Source: Chloroflexota bacterium
GTDB taxonomy: Bacteria > Chloroflexota > Anaerolineae > Caldilineales > Caldilineaceae
Assembly: GCA_003577005.1 (NCBI GenBank)
Contig: QEUW01000056.1
Span: forward strand, 1-26,969
Reading direction: 5' to 3'
Length of the DNA stretch: 26,969 bases
Positions 1 to 8,111 of the stretch are shown here, one piece after another. Both the position numbers and the translations under genes were made by a program. Numbering within the stretch: position 1 is the stretch's first letter; each line of letters begins with the position of its first letter. The notes beneath the pieces were generated by a model. That model was not told the DNA's origin, searched no databases, and worked only from the letters and a program-made list of their open reading frames with translations.

Positions 1-3000
1 TACGGTCATACCGCACATCGATTCGTATGGCGTTCGCCGCCTCTGGTTGGACCGCCGTACCAGACCAGGGTGCATAGTAGTCGGTCACCACCTGGTATTG
101 GAGGGCGCGCTCCCCTTCCACCTGGATCGCCATTGCGTGCTCCCCAACGCCAATGTCATCGAACGTGAGCAGTTGCACGACATCAGCGTTTTGGTCATCG
201 ATCAGGAGGGTCTGGCTGCGACCCCCGTCGAGCGTAACTGTCACCGTGGCCGCACCGGCTTCGCCGCCAACTTCGGCGGCCAGCAACAAGGCTTTGAGCG
301 AGAGGATTGTCGCTTGTGTCGTGTAAAAGCTGCCATAACTGTCGCGCTGGCTGATGATGTGGTCGATGGCTTGCTGTGCGATGTCGAGCCGATACCCGGA
401 GCGCAGCAGAGCCGTTGCGGCCAACGCCGTCGTCTCGAGGCTTGCCACATCGCCACTCCCCCCCATCCAGGTGTTCATAGCCGAATTCCAGTAGATGGTT
501 GTGCCGGGACCAGATTGCGCCTGAGCCAAGAGGGCGTTTAGCTCGGTGCGGGCATCAGCGTTGGCGGCAATGAGAGCATTGGCAACGAGCGCCAGCGCAT
601 ACGCGTCGAGCGTGGCTCGCACCGGCGTCGCCCGTGGCGAACGAGGCTGCCCTTGCGAGGGCGTGCCTGTCACCGGGCGAATCCCCAACTGTGCCATGCT
701 GGTGCGGAGATAGACAACGGCGCGCTGCACCGGCTCGCTGTCGGCAAATCCGGCATCGGCCAACGCCGCGGCAATATAAGCTGTGGCCAGCAGATTCCCT
801 TCACCCAGGTTCTCCAGCCCGCTTTCGATGGTCATGCCGTCGGGGTTCCAACTGCCATCCTCGTTCTGACGCTGGAAGAGAAAGGTGGCCGTGCGTTCGA
901 GCAATGCCGGGTCGACATAGCTCACCTGGCTCATATCGCTGAACTCTTGTAGCCCGTAAGCGGTGAGCATGGTCTGTGGCGGCGGGTCGCCAAAGAGACT
1001 AAAGCCGCCCGGCACCTGGGCTACTTCGAAGCTGAGCAAGCGCTGGTAGCCCAGGTTGATATACTGTTCGGCCCGCAACTGGATGGACGGGCTGAGCTGC
1101 CCTGTAGTTTTCAGATAGTCCAGGATAAGCACGTTGGGATAGGTGGTGCTGCTGGTCTGCTCGAAGCAGCCGTACGGTTGTTGCAACATCCCTTCCAGCC
1201 CGTCGATCACCTGGCTGACGATGCCGGGATAGACCTTGACCATCACCCGTGGTGTGCCGGGCACCGCGTCTGAGGGAACCACGACCGGAACGGTCTGGTT
1301 AGGAGCCAGTCGCCCGTTTTGCACGACGGTCATGGGTCTACCGTCTGGGAGCACCTCAACCTGGCGTAGCACTGCGTCACTCATGGCGCTGCCCGTTGCC
1401 GTGATCTGAAAATTGTGGCGCCCGAATCCGGTCACCCGAATCGGGACATACGCCGCCGCGACTTCGTTAGGTCCGATAGCAACGGCCATTTCGGGCTGTT
1501 CGACAAACTCGAACCAGTCACCGCCAGCTACGGCCAGTTGGATCGTCTGTGGTTCCGCCAGATAGTTGAAGATGCGCACCGGCAGATCGAGTTCATCACC
1601 CACGGTGAGAAAACGGGGCAGGTCCGGCTCGACAAAGAAATCCTGAAAGACACGCATCCCCACTTCGGCGCTGCCGAGATTGCCATCCTCATCCGAGGCG
1701 AGGACGCTGATGCGCCAGGTGGTGATGGAGTCGGCAATGGGTACGTCGATCTGCACGCGGCCATCTGCACTGGTCGCCAGTTCGGACGCCCAGAAGAGCG
1801 TTTCGGGGAAGAGCTGGCGCAGACGGGGTGGCTGGGCCTGTCCGCGGGTGGCCGTTGTCTCGCTGGCTGGCGCCTCTACGGCCGCGGCCTCGCCGGCTGG
1901 CTGAGCCGGAGCAGCCGCGGGCGCCGCACAGGCCACAAAAAGAAAGCTCACCAGGCCAAAGAGCGCCAGCCCCATGAGCAGCCGGCGGCGCTGTTGGGTG
2001 CCATTATAGAGCGCTAGGCCGACCAGCGGCAGCACGAGAGGGAAGCGAACGATCCAACCCGAAGCCAGTGTGGCGTCCGCCGTAGCAACCGGCGCCGACT
2101 CGAATTGCTCGAGCGCTGCCAATTCTTGGGCAAAGAAACCCGCCAGCGCCAACTGTTGGGGATCTTGTTGCGCCAACCGGCCATGCTGGCAGTCGGGGCG
2201 GCGTGTATCGCAGACAGCACTTTTGTCGTAGGGGGATGGATCGTCATCCCCCAGCGGCACGAAGTCGTGGATTTCATAGCGCGGCTCCTGGAGTTCGCGC
2301 CCAAGCAGGAAATAGGTGCGGGCAAAGCCGGGGTCCTGCGTGCCGAGGGCGAAGACCGATTCGTCGACGATGGAGACGCCGACGACGCCGGGCATGGCTG
2401 CGCCCTCCCGGCTCACGCGAATGTCGAGCGTGGCAGTGTCACCGGGCCGGTAAACCTCGGCGTCGGCCTGGACAGAAACGGTCGCCGGGGCGGGGTTGAC
2501 CAGCGCCAGCCGGCGGTCGCGCACGATCTCACCCCGGTTGGTGACAAGATAGGCGTTTAGCTCCAGCGTGCCAAGCAGCGAACCGTCGATGTCGATGGCT
2601 GCCTGGGCTACACCCTCGTTCACCGGCAGCGGAACGAGGCCAAAACTTTGCCGCCCCTTGACCACATCGAGGTAGACCGTGGTTGGCGTAAAGCTGCGCG
2701 ACGCCGAGACGTGGATGTCGATGTTCATCGTCTCGCCGACCCGATACTGCGCCTTATCCGGCCGCATGAGGAGGGCGGACGCGCCGCCGCCGGCGCTCAA
2801 CACGACGGGATGGGTCGCCTCCTGGCCGGCGCTGTCTACGGCGCGGATGGTGAGCGCCACATCCTGATAGCTCTCTGGGGTCACTGTGATGGTAGCCAAG
2901 CCGTATTCATCGGTCTGGATTGTCTCTGAGACGCCGCCGGAATGGACGACGGTCAGTTCGGTTGCGGCGTCGCGGCCGTCAGGATAGACCGTATGCAGAT

Positions 3001-4105
3001 AGATGATATTTTCCAGACCAAAGCGCAGAGAACCGGCTTCGGGCACAGCTTCGACCAGGATCGGCGTGGCGGCCACCGTCACACGTTCATCCACCCGCTC
3101 GGCGTGGTCGCTGGTGTCGATCACCTGGATCTCCAGCTCGATCTGCGCCGTGCTGCCCTTGGTCTGGGCGACCACGATGTCGGGGACTTGAAACTCGTAG
3201 CGATAGAGGCCGCTCTCGTCGGTGAAGCCGCTGAGTTCAAAGAGTTCGTACCGTTCTACATCTGTGGCGAAGGCTTTGATCGCCACCCTACCACCGGCGA
3301 CCGGTTTGCCAAAGTAATACTGGGCATCGACCGTGCCGGTGGCCGTCTCACCGGGGAGATAGAAGCTCTTAGCGCTCTGGAAATCGATCTTGAACTGGGG
3401 CAGACTGTAGGGCTTGACTTCGACGCTGCGTGTGCTGCTCACCGGGCCGAGCTCGGCAGTGATGAGATAGTCGCCGCTGGCCGCCAGGGTGTCCAACTCA
3501 AAGTCGGCGGCGGCGATGCCATGTACGGATGTCGCCAACTCCTTGCGCATGAGTTTGTTGCCGGTCGGGTCTGCCACGGTGAAGACGATGGGCTCGCCGT
3601 GGGCAGCTTTGAGCCCAGTGCTGTCCAGGGCCAGCGCACGCAGGTGGATCACCTGGCCGGGTTGATAGACCGGTTTGTCGGTGCTGACAAAGATGTTGTA
3701 GACGCGACCGACGTAGACTTCCCACCGTTCCTGTAGCTGGCCAAAGTCGGTGTCGGCAATGACGGTCAGCACCTGAGTAGGTTCGCTCACCACGGTAGGA
3801 ACGGAGAAGGTGGCTCGCATCAAGCCGGACTCATCGGTCTCACCGGCAGCGACGACGTCAGGCGCCCCGTCCGGCGCCTGGAGTATGACCTGAACACTGG
3901 CGTTAGCCGCGGGGCGCTGGCTAGCAGGGCTTTTCACCTGGATCAACAGGCTACCCCTGCTTCCTGGGGCTAGATATGCACTCTCGCCGAGGAGCGTAAT
4001 GCCTGACTCGGGAGAGCCAGGCGGCGGCGCCGGCGCCGGACAGCCGAGGATGAACAAGAAGAGCGGAATCACAATCCGCAATAGTCCCGACGATGACCGG
4101 CTCAT
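1..4105 (-). CDS. Alpha-2-macroglobulin family lipoprotein with thioester (partial, C-terminus off window)
   Basis: The reading frame is open from the ATG at 4105 to the window edge, about 1368 residues. The N-terminus is a lipoprotein signal with lipobox ILGC (Cys22), so the protein should be exported and lipid-anchored. Macroglobulin-type beta domains follow; MG2 is marked by STDKPVYQPGQ near residue 140 and the MG6-type strand by VSIVDESVFAL near 575. After a middle insert comes the A2M core (LFPETLFWASEL, then SITTWRISVLASDEDG), then the thioester domain with PYGCFEQ. Cys980 (1166-1168) and the Gln (1157-1159) can form the thioester; the helical toroid runs to about 1230, and the last residues visible (IRIDVRYDR) begin the receptor-binding-like domain. 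The family traps proteases by bait cleavage and covalent capture. A GGGGGG-rich ribosome site precedes the start. It lies 94 bp after the lipoprotein gene at 4200, probably in one operon. The odd feature is the hydrophobic insert at residues 683-726, listed separately. A pbpC partner, common for bacterial A2M, is not seen in the window. Confidence 0.93.
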   Translation of the reverse strand, partial: MSRSSSGLLRIVIPLFLFILGCPAPAPPPGSPESGITLLGESAYLAPGSRGSLLIQVKSPASQRPAANASVQVILQAPDGAPDVVAAGETDESGLMRATFSVPTVVSEPTQVLTVIADTDFGQLQERWEVYVGRVYNIFVSTDKPVYQPGQVIHLRALALDSTGLKAAHGEPIVFTVADPTGNKLMRKELATSVHGIAAADFELDTLAASGDYLITAELGPVSSTRSVEVKPYSLPQFKIDFQSAKSFYLPGETATGTVDAQYYFGKPVAGGRVAIKAFATDVERYELFELSGFTDESGLYRYEFQVPDIVVAQTKGSTAQIELEIQVIDTSDHAERVDERVTVAATPILVEAVPEAGSLRFGLENIIYLHTVYPDGRDAATELTVVHSGGVSETIQTDEYGLATITVTPESYQDVALTIRAVDSAGQEATHPVVLSAGGGASALLMRPDKAQYRVGETMNIDIHVSASRSFTPTTVYLDVVKGRQSFGLVPLPVNEGVAQAAIDIDGSLLGTLELNAYLVTNRGEIVRDRRLALVNPAPATVSVQADAEVYRPGDTATLDIRVSREGAAMPGVVGVSIVDESVFALGTQDPGFARTYFLLGRELQEPRYEIHDFVPLGDDDPSPYDKSAVCDTRRPDCQHGRLAQQDPQQLALAGFFAQELAALEQFESAPVATADATLASGWIVRFPLVLPLVGLALYNGTQQRRRLLMGLALFGLVSFLFVACAAPAAAPAQPAGEAAAVEAPASETTATRGQAQPPRLRQLFPETLFWASELATSADGRVQIDVPIADSITTWRISVLASDEDGNLGSAEVGMRVFQDFFVEPDLPRFLTVGDELDLPVRIFNYLAEPQTIQLAVAGGDWFEFVEQPEMAVAIGPNEVAAAYVPIRVTGFGRHNFQITATGSAMSDAVLRQVEVLPDGRPMTVVQNGRLAPNQTVPVVVPSDAVPGTPRVMVKVYPGIVSQVIDGLEGMLQQPYGCFEQTSSTTYPNVLILDYLKTTGQLSPSIQLRAEQYINLGYQRLLSFEVAQVPGGFSLFGDPPPQTMLTAYGLQEFSDMSQVSYVDPALLERTATFLFQRQNEDGSWNPDGMTIESGLENLGEGNLLATAYIAAALADAGFADSEPVQRAVVYLRTSMAQLGIRPVTGTPSQGQPRSPRATPVRATLDAYALALVANALIAANADARTELNALLAQAQSGPGTTIYWNSAMNTWMGGSGDVASLETTALAATALLRSGYRLDIAQQAIDHIISQRDSYGSFYTTQATILSLKALLLAAEVGGEAGAATVTVTLDGGRSQTLLIDDQNADVVQLLTFDDIGVGEHAMAIQVEGERALQYQVVTDYYAPWSGTAVQPEAANAIRIDVRYDR
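1928..2059 (-). other. Hydrophobic hairpin with internal lipobox inside the A2M gene
   Basis: Residues 683-726 of the A2M read as two hydrophobic stretches separated by NGTQQRRR. The second (RRRLLMGLALFGLVSFLFVAC, split here as RRRLL plus MGLALFGLVSFLFVAC) has the n-region, h-region and lipobox of a lipoprotein signal, and is followed by an Ala/Pro-rich linker like those after real lipoprotein cleavage sites. The reading frame is continuous through it. It lies between the VDESVFAL strand and FPETLFW, which is where the bait region of animal A2M sits. An internal ATG falls within the segment, but no ribosome-binding site precedes it, so separate translation of the second half is not well supported. 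Confidence 0.8.
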
Positions 4106-4120
4106 CTAACACCCCCCTTT

Positions 4121-4199
4121 TGAAAATGCGGAATACAAAACGTGGAATGCGGAATGTGCTGACACTCGCAACCTTGATTCCGCATTCCGCATTCGGTAT
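4121..4199. repeat. Inverted arrays of degenerate heptamers (AATGCGG / CCGCATT)
   Basis: The gap between the two lipoprotein genes consists of a left array of 7-bp units, AATGCGG, AATACAA, AACGTGG, AATGCGG, AATGTGC. After a short spacer comes a right array in opposite orientation, (CCGCATT)2 then CGGTATT, which runs up to the stop codon of the FxLYD lipoprotein gene. The transcript could fold into a long imperfect hairpin between the two genes of the probable operon. Period and inversion are read directly from the sequence; a role in differential expression is inference. Confidence 0.7.
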
Positions 4200-5468
4200 T
4201 TAGAAGAAGATCGCCCGCCTGCCTTGCGCCTGAACGCTAAAGGTGGCAAAAGGTTCATTGGTCGTGATGGGGATGGCAAAAGACGTGGTTTCGCCGGGCG
4301 CCAGTTGGGTGGCGTTTGGCACACTCTGGTAGACATCCACCACCTCGCCTTGCTCATCGTAGAGCGCCACAACTACGACCACTGAACCTAGATTTTCGTC
4401 AAAATCGTTTTGCACCTCGCCGGTCACCTCGACCCGCTCATTCTCATGCAACTCCTGTCTGAGGATGGCGAGATCCTGATAGGTAACCACGCTGATCTCG
4501 TCCCAACTGAGCGTTAGATCGTAGCGGCTGATGTCGTTGGCTGGGTTGCTCACCTGGATACGGAAAGGATTGCGCTGGTCCGGCGAAGTTTGCACCAGAT
4601 AGGCATAGCTTTCCTGCGTCGCCACCATCTGGCCGCTGTCGTTGAAAAAGGTGCCGACAATGGTTACCCGGAAAACAGGCGCACTCGTGGCGTTCACGAC
4701 CTCGCCGACCACATGGAAAGCGCCGTCACTGGCAAAGCCGCGGTGGCTGCGCAGATAGACCTGGCCTACAGGGGCCGGGGTCGGCGTATCAGGTGGAGTG
4801 CCGCCGGTTGGTGTTGGGCTTGGCGTAGCTGTAGCTGTGCGCGTCAACGTCGCTGTTGGTGACGGGGTAGCTGTGGGTGTTGCCGGGCGCGTTGTGGTTG
4901 CTGTTGGTGCGGTGGTGGCCGCCGGAGTACGTGTTGGTGTCGGTGGCGTACCAGTGATACCAGGTGTGGGCGTAGACACCGGTTGCCGGGGTTCGGCGGG
5001 TGCGCGCGGTGTACCCCGCGTGACCGTGCCCGTCAGTGTTTGTGTGGGCGTCACCGGCGTGACGGGTGTCACGGTCCCGCTCGGGGTTTGGGTAGGTGTT
5101 TCAGTTGTTGTCGGCTGGGCTGTAGCGGTTACCACGCTGGTAGCGGTGAGCGTAGGTTGCACGGTGCCGGTCAGCGGTGGCGTCGCCGTTACGGTCACAG
5201 TCGGCGTCAGCGGTGGGGCAATGGTGATCGTAAGCGTCGCCGTGATCGGGGGTGTGCCGGTCAGCGGCAGCGTACCGGATAACGCCGCCGTGTCGGTGAG
5301 TGTCGTGGTGGCGGCTGCCGTGGCGGTGAGCCATTCGCAGGGGACCAGCGTACTGGCGGGTGCGGCCGCGGGTGGCGCAGGGGAAATAAAGATTGGCCCC
5401 ACTGTGCAACCGGCCAGCCAGAACATAAACATCAGACCCAGAGTAGTAAGCTGTGAACGCGTGATCAT
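4200..5468 (-). CDS. Thr/Pro-rich lipoprotein with two FxLYD-like domains
   Basis: 422 residues from the ATG at 5468, chosen because AGGAG lies 8 nt upstream and because the protein then begins with a proper signal (MITRSQLTTLGLMFMFWLAGC, lipobox LAGC). An upstream in-frame ATG at 5537 would add 23 residues before the signal and is unlikely. Residues of about 45-240 are a low-complexity Thr/Pro/Ala stalk of TPTxTP units, as expected for a spacer across the cell wall. The C-terminal third holds two beta domains. The first begins VYLRSHRGFASDGAFHVVGEV and contains GTFFNDSGQMV; the second contains VTGEVQND and VALYDEQGEVV. Both match the FxLYD pattern of small Ig-like extracellular domains. Function is unknown. 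Its position just before the A2M suggests a shared surface role, which is inference. Confidence 0.85.
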   Translation of the reverse strand: MITRSQLTTLGLMFMFWLAGCTVGPIFISPAPPAAAPASTLVPCEWLTATAAATTTLTDTAALSGTLPLTGTPPITATLTITIAPPLTPTVTVTATPPLTGTVQPTLTATSVVTATAQPTTTETPTQTPSGTVTPVTPVTPTQTLTGTVTRGTPRAPAEPRQPVSTPTPGITGTPPTPTRTPAATTAPTATTTRPATPTATPSPTATLTRTATATPSPTPTGGTPPDTPTPAPVGQVYLRSHRGFASDGAFHVVGEVVNATSAPVFRVTIVGTFFNDSGQMVATQESYAYLVQTSPDQRNPFRIQVSNPANDISRYDLTLSWDEISVVTYQDLAILRQELHENERVEVTGEVQNDFDENLGSVVVVVALYDEQGEVVDVYQSVPNATQLAPGETTSFAIPITTNEPFATFSVQAQGRRAIFF

Positions 5469-5520
5469 GATGGTTTCTCCTGCCAACGTCCCCGCATTAG
5501 CGCCAACGGAACGAGATCGA

Positions 5521-5540
5521 CAATCAATTGCAATCAATTG
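5521..5540. repeat. Tandem 10-bp duplication CAATCAATTG
   Basis: Two perfect adjacent copies of CAATCAATTG, each containing the palindrome CAATTG at the junction. They lie 52-72 bp upstream of the lipoprotein start on the minus strand, a position where an activator or repressor could bind. No regulator can be named. Confidence 0.5.
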
Positions 5541-5585
5541 CCGGGCTTGCTACGCCGTAGGCGCCACAACCGTGAACCATTAACC

Positions 5586-5591
5586 ATTATA
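5586..5591 (-). promoter_or_regulatory. Possible -10 box for the lipoprotein/A2M operon
   Basis: The minus strand reads TATAAT at this position, about 118 nt before the ATG at 5468. No convincing -35 hexamer lies 16-18 nt upstream of it, so this is a weak call. The box overlaps the AACCATT heptamer pair. Confidence 0.3.
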
Positions 5592-5645
5592 TAGACGTAG
5601 TTCCCGTCGCCATTCTACCATAGGTTGCCGCCGCTGCGAATCGGC

Positions 5646-5674
5646 TTGCCAACGGTGGCATTCACTGGTACAAT
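5646..5674 (+). promoter_or_regulatory. Sigma70-type promoter for yggS-proC-yggT
   Basis: TTGCCA (5646-5651) and TACAAT (5669-5674) are separated by exactly 17 bp, and TGG directly before the -10 gives an extended -10. The predicted transcript starts near 5681, about 110 nt before the yggS ATG. Spacing and match are read from the sequence; activity is inferred. Confidence 0.6.
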
Positions 5675-5789
5675 TGTGATTCAGCGAACGAATCCAGGCT
5701 GTCCCTGCCTCGCCCTCAGGCCAACGTCGGGTCTGCGCGGTCTTGATCTTTTTTCATCGTTATCGGCGCCAAAGGCGTGAATACCGAGT

Positions 5790-6503
5790 ATGACAGAAGC
5801 TGGCGTGTCGGTGGATATTGCCCGCAACCTGGCAACCGTGCGGGCGCAGATCGCGGCCGTTGCCGCCCGCGCCGGGCGTGATCCGGCTGAGGTTACGCTG
5901 GTCGCAGTGAGCAAAACCAAGCCTATCACCGCTATTCAGGCTGCCTATGAGGCCGGCCAGCGCGACTTTGGCGAAAATCGGGTCGAGGAGTTGTGGGAAA
6001 AGGTACGGCAGGTCGAAGCGTTGGGTCTGCACGAAATCCGCTGGCACCTCATCGGCACGATCCAGAGCCGCAAGAGCGGGCTGGCGGTTGGGCCTTTTAC
6101 CCTCATCCATGCGGTGGACCGGGTAAAGATTGCCCAACGTCTCAGCCGCGACGCAGTGGCTGCCGGTTGCGTATTGTCAGTACTGCTCGAAGTGAACATC
6201 AGCGGGGAAGCGAGCAAACATGGCTTTACAGCCACGGAACTGCGCCAGAATGCGCTGGCGCTGGCTGTCTTGCCGGGGTTGCGTATCCACGGCTTGATGA
6301 CGATGGCGCCGCTGGTGGATGACCCAGAAGAGACACGGCCGGTCTTCCAAGGTCTGCGGCGCCTGCGCGATGAATTGAACGCTGCACACCCGGCTTTGAA
6401 TTGGGACCAGCTTTCGATGGGGATGACAAACGATTACACAGTTGCCATCGAGGAAGGCGCAACGCTCGTGCGTATCGGCTCGGCTATCTTTGGCGAGCGG
6501 TAG
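5790..6503 (+). CDS. yggS: YggS/PLPBP family pyridoxal-phosphate homeostasis protein
   Basis: 237 residues, the usual family length. The fold is an alanine-racemase-like TIM barrel that binds pyridoxal 5'-phosphate without catalysing a known reaction; family members buffer PLP and affect amino-acid pools. The PLP lysine is in [11 protein letters not shown] (Lys42). Other family marks are [54 protein letters not shown] and [11 protein letters not shown] at the C-terminus. The ATG at 5790 has only a poor ribosome site, but the alignment of the N-terminus with the family supports it. It is first in a yggS-proC-yggT run, an arrangement conserved across many bacteria. Confidence 0.96.
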   Translation: MTEAGVSVDIARNLATVRAQIAAVAARAGRDPAEVTLVAVSKTKPITAIQAAYEAGQRDFGENRVEELWEKVRQVEALGLHEIRWHLIGTIQSRKSGLAVGPFTLIHAVDRVKIAQRLSRDAVAAGCVLSVLLEVNISGEASKHGFTATELRQNALALAVLPGLRIHGLMTMAPLVDDPEETRPVFQGLRRLRDELNAAHPALNWDQLSMGMTNDYTVAIEEGATLVRIGSAIFGER

Positions 6504-6560
6504 GTCTTTCACCAAGAATCTCTATTCTTTTACCATCGCTGCAATAGATTGAACGGACTT

Positions 6561-7385
6561 ATGCTCGACAACACACGGATTGCATTTATCGGCGGCGGGG
6601 CCATGGGCGAGGCCATGATCAAGGGAATGCTTGTGCATGGGATCGCCCAGCCCTATCAGATCATCGCCAGCGACCCGGTGGCCGCACGCCGGGCTGTGCT
6701 GGAAGAGAGTTACGGCATCCAGACCACTACGGATAACCGTGAGGCGGTGCGGAACGCCCATGTTCTCATCCTGGCTGTCAAGCCTCAGGCGTTAGAGGCG
6801 GTGAGCGCCGGGCTGCGCGGCCAGTTGGAGCCCAATGCGCTCGTACTGAGCATCATGGCAGGAATTTCCCTTGCCACACTCCAACAGGGTCTAGCCCACG
6901 ATTGTATTGTACGCGCGATGCCCAATACACCGGCTCAGGTGAACCAGGGGGTCACCGTGTGGATGGCAACGCCGGCCGTTAGCCCCGAACAGCGAGAGCA
7001 GACCGAGTTGATCCTCGGCGCCTTGGGTGAGCAGATCGCCGTGGAGAAAGAGGATTTCCTCGACATGCAGACTGGCTTGGGAGGTTCCGGGCCAGGGTTT
7101 GTCTTCTTCATTATCGAGGCCATGATCGACGCCGGGGTACAGATGGGCTTTAGCCGCGCCGATGCTCAGACCATCGTCCTCCAGACGATCGGCGGCAGTG
7201 TCGAATTGATGCGCCAGAGCGGGCTGCACCCGGCTGAACTGCGCAACCGCGTCACCAGCCCCGGCGGCACGACCGCGGCCGGTTTGTACGAACTAGAAAA
7301 GGCCGGGCTGCGCGCGATTCTGGCCGACGCTATCTTTGCCGCCTACCGGCGCAGTCAGGAATTGGGCAAATTTAACCAGAAATGA
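6561..7385 (+). CDS. proC: Pyrroline-5-carboxylate reductase
   Basis: 274 residues. The enzyme reduces 1-pyrroline-5-carboxylate to proline with NAD(P)H, the last step of proline synthesis in the cytosol. The N-terminal Rossmann motif is [13 protein letters not shown]. Downstream are [21 protein letters not shown], the [16 protein letters not shown] segment and the C-terminal dimer/substrate region [17 protein letters not shown] and [19 protein letters not shown] use the ATG at 6561; a TTG at 6549 in the same frame would add four residues. The gene starts 57 bp after yggS and ends 9 bp before yggT, so all three are probably on one transcript. Confidence 0.97.
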   Translation: MLDNTRIAFIGGGAMGEAMIKGMLVHGIAQPYQIIASDPVAARRAVLEESYGIQTTTDNREAVRNAHVLILAVKPQALEAVSAGLRGQLEPNALVLSIMAGISLATLQQGLAHDCIVRAMPNTPAQVNQGVTVWMATPAVSPEQREQTELILGALGEQIAVEKEDFLDMQTGLGGSGPGFVFFIIEAMIDAGVQMGFSRADAQTIVLQTIGGSVELMRQSGLHPAELRNRVTSPGGTTAAGLYELEKAGLRAILADAIFAAYRRSQELGKFNQK

Positions 7386-7394
7386 GAACCACCT

Positions 7395-7652
7395 ATGGGC
7401 TTGTTGCAACTTTTAGGTCTGCTCCTCCAACTCTATTCGTTTCTTATCCTTGCTCGTGTCCTGATGACCTGGATACCTAATCTGGACCCTTATAATCCAG
7501 CAGTGCAGATGCTGACTCAGGTCACGGACCCGGTGCTGGAACCGGCGCGCCGGCTCATCCCACCGATTGGGATGATTGACATTTCACCGATCGTCGTTAT
7601 GATCGTGATCCAGTTTCTGGCGCGCGCGCTCTTGAGCAGTGGTAGATTTTAG
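7395..7652 (+). CDS. yggT: YggT family integral membrane protein
   Basis: 85 residues with two membrane segments: roughly 2-25 (LLQLLGLLLQLYSFLILARVLM) and 58-80. The loop between them carries the family sequence WIPNLDPYNPAVQMLTQVTDPVLEPARRLIP, here quoted in part as NPAVQMLTQVTDPVLEP. In other bacteria the family is linked to osmotic tolerance, cell envelope or division functions; the precise role is not settled. It follows proC by 9 bp. The DUF167 (yggU) gene that often comes next is not seen. Confidence 0.93.
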   Translation: MGLLQLLGLLLQLYSFLILARVLMTWIPNLDPYNPAVQMLTQVTDPVLEPARRLIPPIGMIDISPIVVMIVIQFLARALLSSGRF

Positions 7653-7862
7653 ATGGCGGAACGAGCCATTCCGCTCAGGCTGTACGAGGGCGGATTATGC
7701 GGGCCACTGCCCAGCAAGAGATGGAAGCAAACTTTGTCGTCCATAGCATCGCGCTGGGCAGCACCGTGCGTACGGCGTCGATCCTGAACAAGCACTATTC
7801 GCTGGCCCCTGCTACCAGTTCCCCAAAGAGCCCTCTGCCGGTAGATGTCGCGGTCAATTCCC

Positions 7863-8013
7863 TTAGAAGCTGTTTGAAACGTGGACTGACAACCGGTGCG
7901 ATGCACCCGAAGGGTGTGTGGCGCCTTTCAACAAAGCCAGTCTCCCAGGTGCATTGCACGCTTTGCGTGCAACGCACCAAGGCGGCAATTCCCCTTTTCA
8001 TACAGCTTCCTAA
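7863..8013. mobile_element. MITE-like element, about 151 bp
   Basis: The ends are imperfect inverted repeats: TTAGAAGCTGTTTGAAA on the left and, reading inward from the right, TTAGGAAGCTGTATGAAA, which match apart from one substitution and one inserted base. No transposase is encoded. Inside are GGTGCGATGCACC (7895-7907) and a strong hairpin at 7948-7978. A target duplication is not evident; the outermost TTA/TAA could be a 3-bp one. The terminal GAAGCTGT-TGAAA motif suggests mobilisation by an IS elsewhere in the genome, but the family cannot be named from the sequence alone. Confidence 0.5.
7948..7978. repeat. Hairpin GGTGCATTGCAC / GTGCAACGCACC
   Basis: Two 12-nt arms pair with one mismatch around a 7-nt loop. 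Near-identical words recur at 25962-26053, so this belongs to a dispersed palindromic repeat family. Confidence 0.6.
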
Positions 8014-8111
8014 CAAAAGCCAACCCTGCCACAATGCAAAGAGATCTGTTTTCCAACTGGCTCGAAGTTGTTGCATCGGACACACTCGCCGTACCTCTGC
8101 CGTTGAGGATT

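Larger units (their letters stand above)
5469..5789. other. Divergent intergenic region between lipoprotein operon and yggS
   Basis: No gene is seen here. The stretch holds a perfect tandem duplication of CAATCAATTG (5521-5540), a two-unit heptamer repeat AACCATT (5575-5588), a TATAAT box facing the lipoprotein genes, and the yggS promoter facing right. The last 110 bp before yggS would be an untranslated leader with no recognised riboswitch. Confidence 0.6.

Noticed and set aside
4800..5400. Tandem repeats resembling a CRISPR or minisatellite in the FxLYD lipoprotein gene
   Set aside because: The repeats are codon-level TPT/TAT low complexity with no constant repeat-spacer pattern.
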